A stretch of 64,000 nt of DNA, taken from assembly GCA_964023275.1 (NCBI GenBank), contig OZ029920.1, forward strand, positions 517,326 through 581,325, given 5' to 3'. Within the stretch, counting starts at the first letter, position 1. The number at the start of each line of letters is the position of its first letter. This document shows positions 10,145 through 22,007 of the stretch, piece by piece. The position numbers and the translations under genes were made by a program. Source of the stretch: Norana najaformis (lineage: Eukaryota; Annelida; Clitellata; Crassiclitellata; Hormogastridae). Under the pieces are notes generated by a model that had not been told where the DNA came from, did not search any database, and saw only the letters and a list, made by a program, of their open reading frames with translations.

Positions 10145-10756
10145 AACGATTTAATGAAAATGTGTGATTAGTCTCCAGTGAGGTCTAAGACTCGAGTCAA
10201 AACCAACCACTCACATCTTCCTTATTCAACAGATGTCGCATTCTACATTTAAACCGTGATTTAATCAATTCACCAACTAATTTGATATTTAGTTGGTTAG
10301 TGAGTTACTCAGCTTCACTGCTAACTAGTCACTAAACTATCCACTCTATTACGATAATTAATTAAGTAGTTTTTCAATAATAATTTATTTAATTATTTAT
10401 TTATATTAGTAACTCTGAGTGTTAATTAATTAATTAAAAAATTACCTATTTGAGAATCAAATTAAGTGTTTAATTATCAGGTTTACTAATTAATTAACGG
10501 GTTGATTAATACTAATATTATTAAAGTAATAAATAGCTGCGTAGTTATCTGATTGTAGTTTGCTTTGTATAGTTAACAAATAATCTGTTTGGAATTTACT
10601 TCCGCAAGGCATTTTCTATCGCTCCTAACTACTTATTTGTAGACCAGTATTTTCCATTATTTAACGCAGTCTTGTGGCTGCCAGGGTCGTTCAATACGAC
10701 TTTTCCTCATTTCGTGAAGGTAATGAACATTTATTTAGCGATTTAGCGAAATGAAT

Positions 10757-10800
10757 TATATATACATAACATTGTATAGCAGTGATTTAAAGGTGTCTAA
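10757..10800 (-). repeat. Pi module with longer spacer
   Basis: TATATA, 22 bases, ATTTAAAGGTGTCTAAGCC. A second, weaker TGTATA lies 9 bases from the box. Confidence 0.75.
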
Positions 10801-11394
10801 GCCAAGCCTAATATCTTTAATAGAATCGAGTCTTTCATGGCCGTTCTTCACCATCCTGCCCCGCAGTGTCCGTCCTCTCAGTATTGGCAGCTTCCTTAAG
10901 TGAGGCAACGTTGTAAAGCTCTGTCATTCTCGCGGTCCTTTACCTTTTGTCTGCCTTCTTAGTTATACGACATACTTCGATGATGTTACTCGCAGCACGT
11001 AGCAGGCTGAGTATAACTTAGAATTCAGGAATAACCGAGGAATAACCGAATGGGCTCTAAATGCTGCGATTTGCAGAAGGAAGGGTAGCTTTCCCTCCTG
11101 TTAAAACTGTCTCCCAATAGAGATCTATTTTCCCCATGAATATTTTCAAGTCCCATGGGTTAACGGCTACAGTTGACCGATTAAATTCATTTCGATTAGC
11201 AAAATGCAGCAGAGTTTGGAGGAAATTCGTTTTAAAAACTGGGTACTAATACTACCAGTCTAACAAAACTTTCCCACTATTTCAATGCGAGAGCTTTGTT
11301 ACACTTCAGTCGCAGTGCCCAGTTTTTTTTAACAACTTCTCGTCGGCCGTACCTAACACTGCCGACAATTACAGAATGTAAAAGTGGTTGAGTG

Positions 11395-11498
11395 TAGTTG
11401 ATTTGTAAAGATGCTATGTCATAATGAAGATGAATAGCGTTGACCTCTTCCTTTTGCCAGGCTTCAGACTGGCACCATCCGGGTAAAGGGAGGAGATC
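11395..11498 (-). repeat. Gamma module, diverged
   Basis: ATGTCATAATGAAGATGAA, TTGACCTCTTCCTTTTGCCA, GGCTTCAGACTGGCACCATC. A beta tail on the same strand follows at 11516-11555. Confidence 0.65.
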
Positions 11499-11711
11499 TC
11501 TTCGGTTCCCACACTTTGACGACATCTTATGGCATCAAAGGCCGTTGACGTGGATCACAAAAAATTGAACATTTTTAACTCTCAGGCATTAATTCGTAGG
11601 ATCGAATATCTAACGACATCTTACGGTTGCCAGGGCAGTTGATTTCAACCTTTTCGCACATATCTCACCAAATTGTAACCGTTATTCACGATTAAGCGAC
11701 AATCCGGTTCT

Positions 11712-11749
11712 TATATAGCCTCAGCAGAAAGTAAATTAAAGGTGTCTAA
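11712..11749 (-). repeat. Pi module
   Basis: TATATA, 16 bases, AATTAAAGGTGTCTAAGCG, then TAACCTAACAATATT. Confidence 0.8.
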
Positions 11750-12331
11750 GCGTAACCTAACAATATTAAACATTGGAACTACTATTAATACTAATGTGGA
11801 ATGTAAGGTAAGGTCAACGTCAACGGCTCCAGCAGCCATAACATGTCATTAAACCATGAAGTTTACTAATCGCTTTTCTTTGTTAGGCGATAGGTTTAAA
11901 GTCGATCTAATCGGCCACATGTTCCCGTAAAACATTGTACTTTAAACAATAAAATGTTGCGTTGTTTCAAGAGAGGGCAGTTCATTATCGGGGTTTAACT
12001 GCCGTGTTCGATTGTCGCATGTCCATTTCCTACGACCGACTTGTCTCCATTGATTAACCACATATTTGGGCTTAAAATTCCGTTGACTTCTACTTCTTCT
12101 TCTAATTTTTTTTTTTTTGCAAAAATTCAGCATTCTAGCGCAAACGAAACGGAGATGACAGTTATGTAGTACAGGGAAAACATTATATAAAGGTGTTTAA
12201 CATGAATTAAAATACAAAGGACTACTTAATGCTCAACGACGTCTTGCAACTGCTATTGCCGTTGACATCGACGATACCTCTGTGCGATTTTTGAAAGCAA
12301 CACATTAAGCCAGAGCTTATACGAACGACTG

Positions 12332-12445
12332 TAGTAGTTCCAATGTTTAACGACACCTTATGGAATCAAAGGCCGTTGACGTCGCCCTCCTCCTTTAATA
12401 CAGGCTTAGGACTGGCACCGCCCGACTATAATCAGTTGCGGAGCT
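12332..12445 (-). repeat. Beta module, full
   Basis: TAGTAGTTCCAATG, AACGACACCTTATGGAATC, GCCGTTGACGTCGCCCTCCT, GGCTTAGGACTGGCACCGCC. Confidence 0.85.
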
Positions 12446-12965
12446 AGACTGAAACTAATTTAAGGAATGAATTAAGCTGGAAGAAGCGACTGAAAGGTGT
12501 CTAAAATGAGCTAAAAATTTTAGTTGTTTCCAGAATTTAGCGACATTTTACGGTTAGCAAAGGCCGTTAACGATTCCTCTGTCCAAATACTGCTACATAT
12601 GCAACAACATTTAAATGACTTAGCGAACATTGTGCATTAATTAGGGAAGATTTATGTACGCGGGACTTACTTGACTTGAATGTTAAATGTTGTTCTTAAA
12701 TTCCAAACTTCATTTTTCTATTTAAGAGGGGATAAGATAAGCTCAAGGTCGTGGTCCTGTTAGCCACATGATTTCGTTATACACTCGATGCTGGTAATTT
12801 TGTATTGCTTGTACTTATGCACCTTTTGCACAACATATATTGACAAATTCAGGTCAATCGCCAGTTTAAATCCGTATACAGATGTTAAGTTCTACGTCAA
12901 AGGCCTTGGCCGGCACAAGATGTTGTTAAAAACCTCGATTATACTGAAGATTTAATAGGTTACTT

Positions 12966-13002
12966 TTAGACACCTTTAAATCGCCATTTAAGACTTTATA
13001 TA
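12966..13002 (+). repeat. Pi module
   Basis: TTAGACACCTTTAAATCGC with a 15-base gap to TATATA, then TTCGTCAATTTCGTTC. About 35 bases upstream is an alpha copy (ACGTCAAAGGCCTTGGCC); downstream at 13068 an alpha copy has the full palindrome GTTGACGTCAA. Confidence 0.85.
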
Positions 13003-13309
13003 TTCGTCAATTTCGTTCAGGGGATTGTCAGTTAAATCACAGACAAAATTGTAAACTATTTTTTCCAGGTTGACGTCAATGGCCATTGATGCCAAAAGAT
13101 TTCAGCGAATCGTGATTCTAATAAGTCGAAGCAGACCATGCTACACCACTGTCATCTGCAGCGCTATTATTCTATTCACGTCGCCTGGATTTAGAATAAA
13201 ACCTAAAACACTAAGTGCCTAAATTATCTTTTCTTCGAATGAACAGGAAGGTGTTTGAACACATGGTTCAGCTACTTCTGGATACGGACAAATGGCCAAG
13301 TTACTTACT

Positions 13310-13412
13310 TACTTTATCACTTACTTACTTTCTTATTCAATTACTAACTAAATAACTAAACTACTTACTGACTGACTGACTCACTTACTTACTTTTTCAC
13401 TTACTTACTTAC
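13310..13412 (+). repeat. TTACTTAC / GACT microsatellite
   Basis: Degenerate ACTT units with a short CTGACTGACTGACT run in the middle. Confidence 0.8.
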
Positions 13413-13698
13413 CTAGTATGAGCAAAGTGAGTTAGTCCGTCTTTTGCCTTTGTTTTGAGTGTTTTGGACCATGAGAAGAAAATGTAAACACATGCCCCTG
13501 AATTCCAAAATAACAATATTTTTAATGCGTTGGCAAAACGCATTAAAACAAAACAAAGTTCAAATTTTACTAGACAAATAAAACATCAAGTTATGTAACA
13601 TTTAGATAACATTCAAATCACTTTTGCATTCGTCATTGACGTCGATAGCTCCTCACATATAGTTTACATTGAACAACTACTCTTGAGAGAATGGGAAA

Positions 13699-13738
13699 TA
13701 TATATATTTTGGGTTAAAAGCAATTTAAAGGTGTCTAA
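13699..13738 (-). repeat. Pi module
   Basis: TATATATA, 15-16 bases, AATTTAAAGGTGTCTAATC. Confidence 0.8.
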
Positions 13739-13995
13739 TCACATAGAAACTTAAAATCATTGACATTAGTAGTTTCCAGTGCAAACGACTTCTTGCGGCT
13801 TTCAGGAACATTAACGAAATTTGAAGTCGGAGCTTAATATCATGTGCTTGCCTCAAGTTTCCATGAATACCAATCACGTTACATATGTATGCTTATAGGA
13901 TGTTAAGTTTTAAAGGATATCGTAAGCTTGTGGTGGCCTCTGGCGTCAACATTTCCTTATCTCTAGAGGACAATAAAGCATCGGATTACTCTAGC

Positions 13996-14111
13996 GTAGT
14001 AGTTCCGCAGTTAAACGACAGCTTATGGCATCAAAGGCCGTTGCCGTCGCCCTCCTCCTTTATCCAGGGTTTGGACTGGCACTAGCCCCAAACAAGGCGG
14101 TGGCGGAGTTG
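13996..14111 (-). repeat. Beta module, full
   Basis: GTAGTAGTTCCGCAG, AACGACAGCTTATGGCATCA, CCGTCGCCCTCCTCCTTTAT and AACAAGGCGGTGGCGGAGTT. This is one of the least diverged copies. Confidence 0.9.
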
Positions 14112-14288
14112 ATTAACGAATAAATAAAATAAGGGTTAAATGGACGCGAAAACCAATTTAAAGGTGTATAACACTAGCGAAATATTATTAGTACTATTAC
14201 GCTCTCTAACAAGCGCTTAGCGACATCTTGTGGACACCAGTACCGCTGACGGCGACGTTACTCTGACGCCGTAATCCTACTTCGATTG

Positions 14289-14354
14289 ACTGGCTGACTG
14301 ACTGACTGACTGGCTGGCTGGCTGGCTGGGTGACTGACTGACTGACTGACTGAC
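14289..14354 (+). repeat. (GACT)n/(GGCT)n microsatellite
   Basis: TGACTGACTGGCTGGCTGGC pattern. It lies between two alpha-like pieces (14215-14250 and 14355-14395). Confidence 0.9.
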
Positions 14355-14548
14355 CCAGGATTTAGCGAAGTCGTATGGCTACTGTGGCCGTTGACGTCTT
14401 TGAAGTTGTGTTTATTTGCATTTCATTGTTCTTATGTACTATACCGAATTTAGTTCATTTTCCAAGATGTTGTGCCGGTGTTTCTAATGTTTTCTATGGC
14501 CTTTTGATGCTCTGTTGAATATATACTGTGATCATATTAAGACATAAT

Positions 14549-14591
14549 TATAATACAATAAAGTTGGAAGAAGCACTTTAAAGGTGTCTAA
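14549..14591 (-). repeat. Pi module, weak TATA
   Basis: TATAAT, about 20 bases, ACTTTAAAGGTGTCTAAGG. Confidence 0.65.
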
Positions 14592-15160
14592 GGTCCGGTT
14601 TTTAGTGGCATCCAGAGTTTGACGAGTTATAATGACTACCAACATCAGCTTTATCTCAACATTGCTTTTTAATTTTATTTTATAAAATTTATAGGCCTGC
14701 TACACAGAAAGATTTCTGTAAAAATATTACATTTCATCCACACTCAAGTAGTCATGCGTGCATCGTTATCGTTAGGATCTAAAACGTGCGGAATTGAATT
14801 TCATTATAGATACATTGGCCATTTCTGAAGTTGAGTTTACTGGGCATTGGGCTTTGCAAATGTGTAATTTTCCTTAATAGAATCGAGCTTTCAATGGCTT
14901 ATGTCCACCAGGGCTCTTGAAGTCAACGATACCTATGTGTTTTTGTCTACCAGACGTCGACTGTCCCCGGCTTAGGATTTTGGTTGAGGTTCTCCGCGAG
15001 ATGTCGTTTAATCGCACTTTATGATTATCATAAAGTAAAACATTTTCTATTATTAACTAAATGTAAAGTAAACGAAAGTCTTCGTTAATGGTCCTGACAT
15101 AAAGAAGATGTCAAAAAGCACCGAAAACCATAAAATTAATATCAATCCTAGATTCCGACA

Positions 15161-15196
15161 AGACACCTTTAAATGCTGCAATCCGGTATTTTATAA
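15161..15196 (+). repeat. Pi module
   Basis: AAGACACCTTTAAATGC, 16 bases, TTATAAT. Confidence 0.75.
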
Positions 15197-15726
15197 TGCT
15201 CAAACCGCTTCGTTGATCATTTGATGGTGTTTACGCTTGTTAGGTCAAGTAAGGTCGACAAGAACGGCTCTTTTTGCCTTAAAATATTGTTAAACGCACA
15301 TTAATCTCATCGACGAGAATGGTTTTAAAGTTGGACGGCTCACTCCTTAGTCGACTAAATGTAAATGTGCGCGGTTTAATATGGCGACCGTTTGGCCTCG
15401 ACGCAGCTCACTTTTCACTAGAAAGTCTTGGCTTTGATTGTGATTTCTCTCATATAGTCAAGTACACTCTGAAAGTGTTTAATAATTTGGATTGAAAATA
15501 GGGGAATTGGGAGAGCAATTGTCTATTGTTACCTTCCCCATACTCAAAGTTGGATATAACTTCAAAGGCAGATGCAGTATTAAGAATTATCAATATAGCC
15601 ATTCAAAAAAGTGGCAGAGTTTTGCCTAGATCAAGGGGAAATTAAAATTATAAAGCATAAGGAAGCGATTTAAAGGTGCATAGGGAGAATTAAATATAGT
15701 ATTTATAATTAATTGTTAGGTTACGT

Positions 15727-15763
15727 TTAGACACTTTATATCGCATCTTAGCGTCCGTATATA
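15727..15763 (+). repeat. Pi module (right half of a back-to-back pair)
   Basis: TTAGACACTTTATATCGC, 16 bases, TATATA. A minus-strand box, GCGATTTAAAGGTGCATAGG, lies at 15665-15684, so the two boxes are back to back about 45 bases apart. Confidence 0.75.
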
Positions 15764-16322
15764 TGATTCATTTCCGTTAAAACCTAGGTAACAGGGTAAA
15801 CAAGTTAAGATGTCTACCTACATCAACGGTTCTGTCAACCAAATGAGGTCATTTTTAATCGCTAAATTATTCTCCTCCATGTAGGCCTAATAATACTGCA
15901 TGTTATAAATAGCTGTTTCGTTCTAGCTAAGCTGTCATAACGCGTTCCAACATAAAGATGTCCATTTGACCCCAAGATATGACCTATCACCATCTGCTGG
16001 AAAATATGTTCTTTCTATGCACATCTTGTCTTTGGTCAACGTTTACTCACATTTGCTGGTTTCTCGATTATTCTAGCTGTCTACCTCTCTATGTTCGACA
16101 TTATTTATGGAAATCATCTTTCGCTTTAAATTACAAGTGTATTGAATTGTATATGATGTTGCTAAACGCCGCACTTTAAAATCTGTAAACCACTTTATCT
16201 ACATCTCTTGTCTTAGCTAATTTTCTTAAACTAATATGCTTTTAACAGTGTGGAAGTTTTGTCAAACATTACCTCCCGTAAGCAATATGCAACGCTCCAC
16301 ACTGCCACAAATCAGAATGCAA

Positions 16323-16358
16323 TTAGACACCTTAAATCACTTTGTCCGACCATATATA
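16323..16358 (+). repeat. Pi module
   Basis: TTAGACACCTTAAATCAC (one base shorter), 15 bases, TATATA. It is followed 60 bases later by a full beta module. Confidence 0.8.
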
Positions 16359-16417
16359 GGTCTTATTCCGTAAACTCGCGAATAACTCCCAGATCGTCTC
16401 TTTCAGTCGCTACCAAA

Positions 16418-16530
16418 ACTCCGCCACTGCCTTTAGCTGGGTAGCGTCAGTCCCAAACCTGGATAAAGGAGGAGGGCGACGTCAACGGCCTTTGATGCCG
16501 TAAGATGTCGTTTAACATTGGAAACTACTA
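16418..16530 (+). repeat. Beta module, full
   Basis: ACTCCGCCACTGCCTTTAGC, GGATAAAGGAGGAGGGCGAC, GTCAACGGCCTTTGATGCC, GTAAGATGTCGTTTAACATT. It contains the exact GACGTCAACGGCC shared with alpha modules. Confidence 0.9.
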
Positions 16531-16660
16531 ATCGCTGTCATGATTTTCCCTCTACCGAATAAAAGCGACGGTTGATATAAACGGATCTGACAGCCACAAG
16601 ATGTCGTTAAAATTAAGTGGCATCTTTGCATTTTCTCCTCAAGTCTCTCTCTTTTTCCTA

Positions 16661-16712
16661 TATATATATATATATAATATATATAGATATATATATATAT
16701 ATATATATATAG
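16661..16712. repeat. (AT)n microsatellite
   Basis: TA repeats with a central TAATATATAGA interruption. Confidence 0.9.
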
Positions 16713-16754
16713 GTTGCGGTTGATTTTCATTAGCGACTGAACGTATATAAGGAA

Positions 16755-16790
16755 TATATCAGGTCTGATAAACAAATTAAAGTTGTCTAA
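16755..16790 (-). repeat. Pi module, box diverged
   Basis: TATATC, 14 bases, AATTAAAGTTGTCTAAGAG. Confidence 0.65.
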
Positions 16791-17076
16791 GAGAGTCTAA
16801 TGCGATTTGTTACATCGATTGTTTTTAAGTGACATCTCACGGTTGCCAGAGGGCGTCGTTCGTCGACCTAAATCACAAATTAAGATGGAAAACATCAACT
16901 GTTGAACAATAATGAGGAATATATGTAACATTGGAAAACAACAAAATGGATGTTTTAAAAAAACTGCATATTTTTATTATTTTATAACATCCAGCCTTTA
17001 ACTGAAAAGGTTCTTTTGGTTGCCAGATATAATGATGGCAAGGAGGAAATTACGTTTCACACTTAACGACGATCCA

Positions 17077-17114
17077 TATATAACATCGGATTAACGGATT
17101 TGAAGGTGTTTAAA
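17077..17114 (-). repeat. Pi module
   Basis: TATATA, 15 bases, ATTTGAAGGTGTTTAAAG. Confidence 0.75.
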
Positions 17115-17228
17115 GACAGCCAAATATTAGCGTGCAGCTTTTCTTGGTTCTCTCTAAATAAATCTCACAAAGTTTTAGCCCGACCCGAAATTATACAACA
17201 TAATTTCTGCCTTAATCGTAAAAGCACT

Positions 17229-17300
17229 TTTGACCCGGCAGTTCCAGTTGCCCATTAGTTGAGCGCTTGCCTCCTAAAGCGTGGTCTTTGGGTTCGAGTC
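17229..17300 (+). other. tRNA-like sequence (SINE head or tRNA pseudogene)
   Basis: TTAGTTGAGCGCTTGCCTCC, AAAGCG and GGGTTCGAGTC form an A-box-like region, an anticodon-arm-like CTTGCCTCCTAAAGCG and a clear B box at tRNA spacing. The loop CTCCTAA resembles tRNA-Arg(CCT), but I cannot pair the acceptor ends, so a working tRNA is unlikely. It is probably a tRNA-derived SINE head. Confidence 0.45.
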
Positions 17301-17504
17301 TTTCAATGAAACAACCAACTGACATATCTCGCTTCTCAGTTTAAATCTTGCAAGGGCGCTATAATTAATATAATTAATTAATTAATTAATTAGTATTATT
17401 TTAATAAAAAGCGACTAAAAATTGCCTACGATTCCTTGCTCAGCCGATGGACACATGGCGTGTCAACAAATGTCTTACTTACTTACTACTTACTTATCTA
17501 AGAT

Positions 17505-17549
17505 AAACTAAGTAATTAATATTAAATAATACTAATTATTTAATTATTA

Positions 17550-17581
<32 letters not shown>

Positions 17582-17870
17582 ACAATTAATTAATTAATAA
17601 TATTATTTAATTATTTTTTTAATAAAAAGAGACTAAAAGGTATCTAAGATAAACTAAAGCACGGTGCAACAAATTATACCGTATCTATGTGCCTATGTAC
17701 CTATGTGTGTTTGGCTGCCTAAATGACTTTAAATTCATTAAGATCAAAAGTTAATCAATATGCTATGCTAACAGTGCTCAGATAACTAGGAGAGTCAACA
17801 CTGGCGAACTCCCGGAGATACGCGGAGCCAATCAACGGATTCCTAACCAGAGTCGTGAAATTCCTTGGCC
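17505..17870 (+). repeat. Direct repeat, copy 1
   Basis: From an AATT-rich lead, through CTAAAAGGTATCTAAGATAA and AAGCACGGTGCAACAAATTA, to GAAATTCCTTGGCCATC, it matches 26998-27345 almost base for base in the same orientation. The CTAAAAGGTATCTAAG segment looks like a pi box variant. Confidence 0.85.
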
Positions 17871-18528
17871 ATCAGGTGAATGGGGGACGCTGTTCTTCAG
17901 CTGTCGACCAACTGGCCGTAGAGAGAACCAGTCAAGAGACTCCCTTGGCCTTTCCAACCGGAGCTCCACGCATACACGCACGCACACACACACACATGCA
18001 GGGAACAAACACGATGACACTAGATGTGGGGTCATTAATCCATACATGATGTCAACTAGAACAATGTTACTCTTTTCAGAGATGAAGTTTTCGAACCTAT
18101 GAGGCTGGTTTATTGCCGCTGTTAGTCAGTTCTAAGCTTTAACGTTGCTGTGTTAGATTAAAGGCCTTTTGACAACATTCTGATGTATTCTTTCGTATTA
18201 AATTCTCTTGAATTTTCTATCTTGCTTTCCAGATGTTACTTGCCCGTTCGTTTCATGTCTGGTTCGTTGTTGTAGTTGTCGTAGTAGTCGTTGTCGTTGT
18301 TGAGTGGTTTTGCTTGTAAGTGGCGGAGTTTCTTAAATATTTATTTATTATTATTTGTGTCCCTGGCAATGTGGCGATGTAGTGTAAGAAAATGAGAGCA
18401 GCGAAGGCAGATAGTGATTAGATTATCCAGTTTTTAACGACATCTAGTGGCTGCCAGAGCCGTTAAAGTCGACTTTCACTTTTATGGAAACATTTTTAAA
18501 GTGTTTTACCGATTAAACAAAGTGAGAA

Positions 18529-18566
18529 ATATAAAACTTTGATTAAACAGATTTAAAGGTGTCCAA
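18529..18566 (-). repeat. Pi module
   Basis: ATATAA, 16 bases, ATTTAAAGGTGTCCAAAAT. An alpha copy follows at 18598. Confidence 0.75.
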
Positions 18567-18990
18567 AATACTCTAATATTTTGGAGCGTCGATTTTTTTA
18601 GCGACATCTTACGCTGCCAGAGCCCTTGAAGTCGACTTAAAAAATATTAATCTTTGAAGTATTAGACTGTTTTTTAAATAGATACTTTTAGATATCTTGA
18701 AGTTGCGTTTTAGATCTTATAAACTCGTTTTCGCTAAATCTCAAGTACTCTCTTAGAGGGTTCGAATGCAAGGTAAGGTCGACATGTTATGATAAGGCAT
18801 GTTAAGGCATACCGAGTTGTCAAACATTCGATTCTCTTATTCACTCAATATATAGGTGACTTTATTAAAACACTGAAATTCGAAAATGTGTAAAGGAATG
18901 AACGGTCGAGGCTTATGGCTTAGAGCCAGAAGATGATGTTAAAAAATGCAAACTTCAACTATTCAAACATTTGTTCAACTGCTCGCAAAT

Positions 18991-19098
18991 TATTCCACTG
19001 CCTTAAGTCTGGTGGAGTCAGTTAGAAGACTGGATAAAGTAGGAGAGCAAGGCTAATCGTATTCGTTAAGACAGAGCGTCGTCAAACATAAACTACCT
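18991..19098 (+). repeat. Gamma module, diverged
   Basis: CCACTGCCTTAAGTCTGGTG, GGATAAAGTAGGAGAGCAAG, GACAGAGCGTCGTCAAACAT. Confidence 0.7.
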
Positions 19099-19366
19099 AT
19101 CCGACCTAATTGCTAGCAATTTCACAAACCTAAGTTCTATAAAGTCGAGGTCAACGACCCTGGTAGCCACGAGACAAATGTAAATAAGTTAACCGAGTAA
19201 GATCATGCCACTAAAGTCCCCGCATACGGACCGTCCTAGCCCGAGATTCGAGTCTATAATTTAGCATTTATCGATATATGAGAACCGGAATCCTCACACT
19301 CTAAGGCCCTTTGACATACGATGTCATTTCACTTTAATTACTAACGATAATAATGTAATACAACGC

Positions 19367-19402
19367 TTGGACACCTTTAAATAGCTCTCTTAGGGTTATA
19401 TA
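19367..19402 (+). repeat. Pi module
   Basis: TTGGACACCTTTAAATAGC, 14 bases, TATATA. A full beta module starts 9 bases later. Confidence 0.8.
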
Positions 19403-19410
19403 TTTCTCAA

Positions 19411-19522
19411 ACTTCGCCACTGTCTTGTTTGGGATAGTGCCAGTCCCAAGCCTGGGTAAAGGAGGAGGACGACGGCAACGGCCTTTGATGCCATAAGCTG
19501 TCGTTAAACTGATGAACTACTA
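19411..19522 (+). repeat. Beta module, full (1st of a tandem run)
   Basis: ACTTCGCCACTGTCTTGTTT, AAGCCTGGGTAAAGGAGGAG, GCCATAAGCTGTCGTTAAAC. It starts a head-to-tail run of beta, beta, beta tail and gamma up to 19871. Confidence 0.9.
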
Positions 19523-19534
19523 TCACTCTCCAGT

Positions 19535-19652
19535 AAACTCCGCCATTGCTTTTAGTTGGGTATTGCCCGTCTCAAGCCTGGATTAAAAAGGATGAGAGCG
19601 ACGTACACGGCCTTTGAAACCATAAGATATCGTCAAACATTGGAACTACTAT
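19535..19652 (+). repeat. Beta module, full (2nd of a tandem run)
   Basis: AACTCCGCCATTGCTTTTAG, AAGCCTGGATTAAAAAGGAT, ACCATAAGATATCGTCAAAC. A further short beta tail is at 19700-19760. Confidence 0.85.
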
Positions 19653-19762
19653 TACACTTACTAGTCCATCAAGGTGAACGCTCCCAAATGTCAGAAAGTT
19701 CGATGTCAACGGCCTTTGATGCCAATAGATGTCGCAAAACGTTAGAACCACTACTACTACTG

Positions 19763-19871
19763 CAACACTACTTGCTTTAGTCAGGTGGTGCCAGTCTCAA
19801 GCTTGGAATAAAGAGGCGTGGGACGTTAATCATCTTCGTCATCACACAGCGTCGTTAAACATCAACTATAC
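19763..19871 (+). repeat. Gamma module (end of the tandem run)
   Basis: CTTTAGTCAGGTGGTGCCAG, TCTCAAGCTTGGAATAAAG, CACACAGCGTCGTTAAACAT. An alpha-like GTCGAATTCAGCGGCCCTTG follows. Confidence 0.8.
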
Positions 19872-20194
19872 ACGCATCACTATTTACATTCTGTAAGGTA
19901 ATGTAACGTAAAGTCGAATTCAGCGGCCCTTGTAGCCATAAAATAATTATAATCGTACACGTTTATCTATAGCTACTGTATGTCCTCGACCCTCCTCATT
20001 TTTCATTTAGTTATTTGGTTGAAATCCTTCACCACCAATTAACGATTGAACTCTGTCAGCTTCATGCTTGACAGGGAAAACTGTTCAAACTTGTTTCCAA
20101 TCGACGTTAACGGCCTTTGATGCCATAAGGGGTCGTTAAACATTGGAAATTAATACAATGTCAGAGTCTGTCTCTCTGTATGTGTCTGTCTAAC

Positions 20195-20232
20195 TTAGAC
20201 ACCTTTAAATCACTTTAATACAATGTTATATA
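20195..20232 (+). repeat. Pi module
   Basis: TTAGACACCTTTAAATCAC, 16 bases, TATATATAAATC, then TGTTCAATCGATTCG. It is close to the consensus over its whole length. Confidence 0.85.
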
Positions 20233-20577
20233 TAAATCACATTTGTTCAATCGATTCGTTACTATGGCATCCCGTACATGTGAGGAAAGGTTAAACTAAA
20301 CGGCCCTGGCAGCCACACGATGTCATTAAATAATGGAAAATAGTTGTTTTGAAATAATTATTTAGGAGAGGCAATGAGTGTTTTTTTCGGAAGAAAATTT
20401 CAGACACTCAATCTAACGGAAGAATAAAAGGAAAATTACTGAACTTGTTTATCTGCGTTTTACAGTCGAATAAAGCCTTACACTAAGACAACTCCGTCAT
20501 ATCTGGTATTTTATCGCACCTCACAATTTGCAGTAGATGCGCTGGTTGGGTAGAGAAGGAGAGGGACAGAGACAGAA

Positions 20578-20702
20578 ATAGAGGCAGAGAGAGACAGAGT
20601 CAGAGACAGAGAGACAGACAGAGACAGACAGAGACAGACAGAGACAGACAGAGACAGACAGAGACAGACAGAGACAGACAGAGACAGACAGAGACAGACA
20701 GA
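20578..20702 (+). repeat. GAGACAGACA 10-bp minisatellite
   Basis: Perfect or near-perfect units from about 20620 to 20702, with degenerate AGAGACAG units before. It is purine-rich on the plus strand. Confidence 0.95.
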
Positions 20703-21066
20703 CAAACTGTCTAGTAATGGTTGATTCCTGATTGGCACCATTTCCTGATTTTCATCTATGGTCAAATTTATGAATTCCTGCTCGATCAGCGTTTTTCCAG
20801 CTCAACTTCTGAATTGAAAATTTACCGTTATTCCAGTAGATGATACTGGTGGTTGAACTAGAGATCAGAATCAATCACGCATTCAGTCATTCTTTTATTC
20901 AGAGCATTAATAATGCGAATGTATTCAGGTGACTATAAAGCTGAATGAATGAAATTGTCGAAAGCATTTTAGCCTATATGGAAATAAGATGTAGACCTGT
21001 TGGTGGCTATGGTTGTATCTGGCTCTGATTTACACGGTGGGAGAATAACGCGCTGCTATAGGCAGC

Positions 21067-21200
21067 AGTGGCTCCCTCTTCTTCTTCCCTCTTCTCTCCT
21101 TCCTCCTCATATTCGACATCCTCCTTCCTTCTCCTCTTCCTGTCCTCTTCCTCCATCTCCTTGTCCTCTTTGCTCTCCTTTCCTTTTCCCTCCTATTCCT
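21067..21200 (+). repeat. Polypyrimidine tract
   Basis: CTTCCTC-rich sequence over 130 bp with few purines. Long open frames on both strands here are low complexity and not genes. Confidence 0.85.
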
Positions 21201-22007
21201 TAGCCATGTGTCATGAATCAGGATCTGAGGAACATAATCCAACTGCCCCAACACAAATAACCAACTAACACCAATCATTTAGCAGTGGCTCCTTCCTTCG
21301 TCAGTCAATACAACGGATGAATAGCGAAAAGAGAAGAGATGTCCACTGCCATATTTTCTCATCCCTCTGCAACAGAAAGGTTCTTTTCATTCGATTCGAC
21401 TGAAGCTGCCTTCCTTAAGCGTCTGGAGTGAATGTTAAGGTCGTCGAAGGATACGAAGGTCAACACTGGTGTTCTTCCTAAATAGTAAGATGAGTCTGGT
21501 TCAGGACCTGTCTAATTTTAATACTGTAGCGCCTGTATCGTAGTCCACAAGGCTGTAAATCAATGGTCGCTGATAATCAAAAACCACAATGAGAAATCAC
21601 AAAGCACTCTATACAGAACCAATTGAGATCCACTGACAGATCGTTACGGATGATAAATCATTCAGGGAGGTGTGGGTTAAAGTGATGACCTAATATTGAT
21701 TGAAACTAGGGTCTAACCGGTGAGAGAAGAAGGGAGGGATTGAGGGAAGGTCGGGTCTATGGTGGACATACCACGTGATCTTATTTACGTGTATGGATAT
21801 TTAGCTGCTTAGACATGTCATTTGTATGTGGTGGTTATTCTATGACGAACAGAAATTCTGATTCCAATGACAACTGTTACACTGCTTTTACGCATTTGGA
21901 TTATAAACATCGGGGGCTATGTTAGATGTTTCTTTGTATTCGCTGTCGTTTTATTCCTAAAGATACATTTTAGTCGAAGAATGAAAAGTAAGTGACTTAA
22001 CGACTGG

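Noticed and set aside
20511..20765. Leu/Ser/Val/Cys repeat open frame resembling a membrane protein
   Set aside because: Reading of the GAGACAGACA minisatellite.
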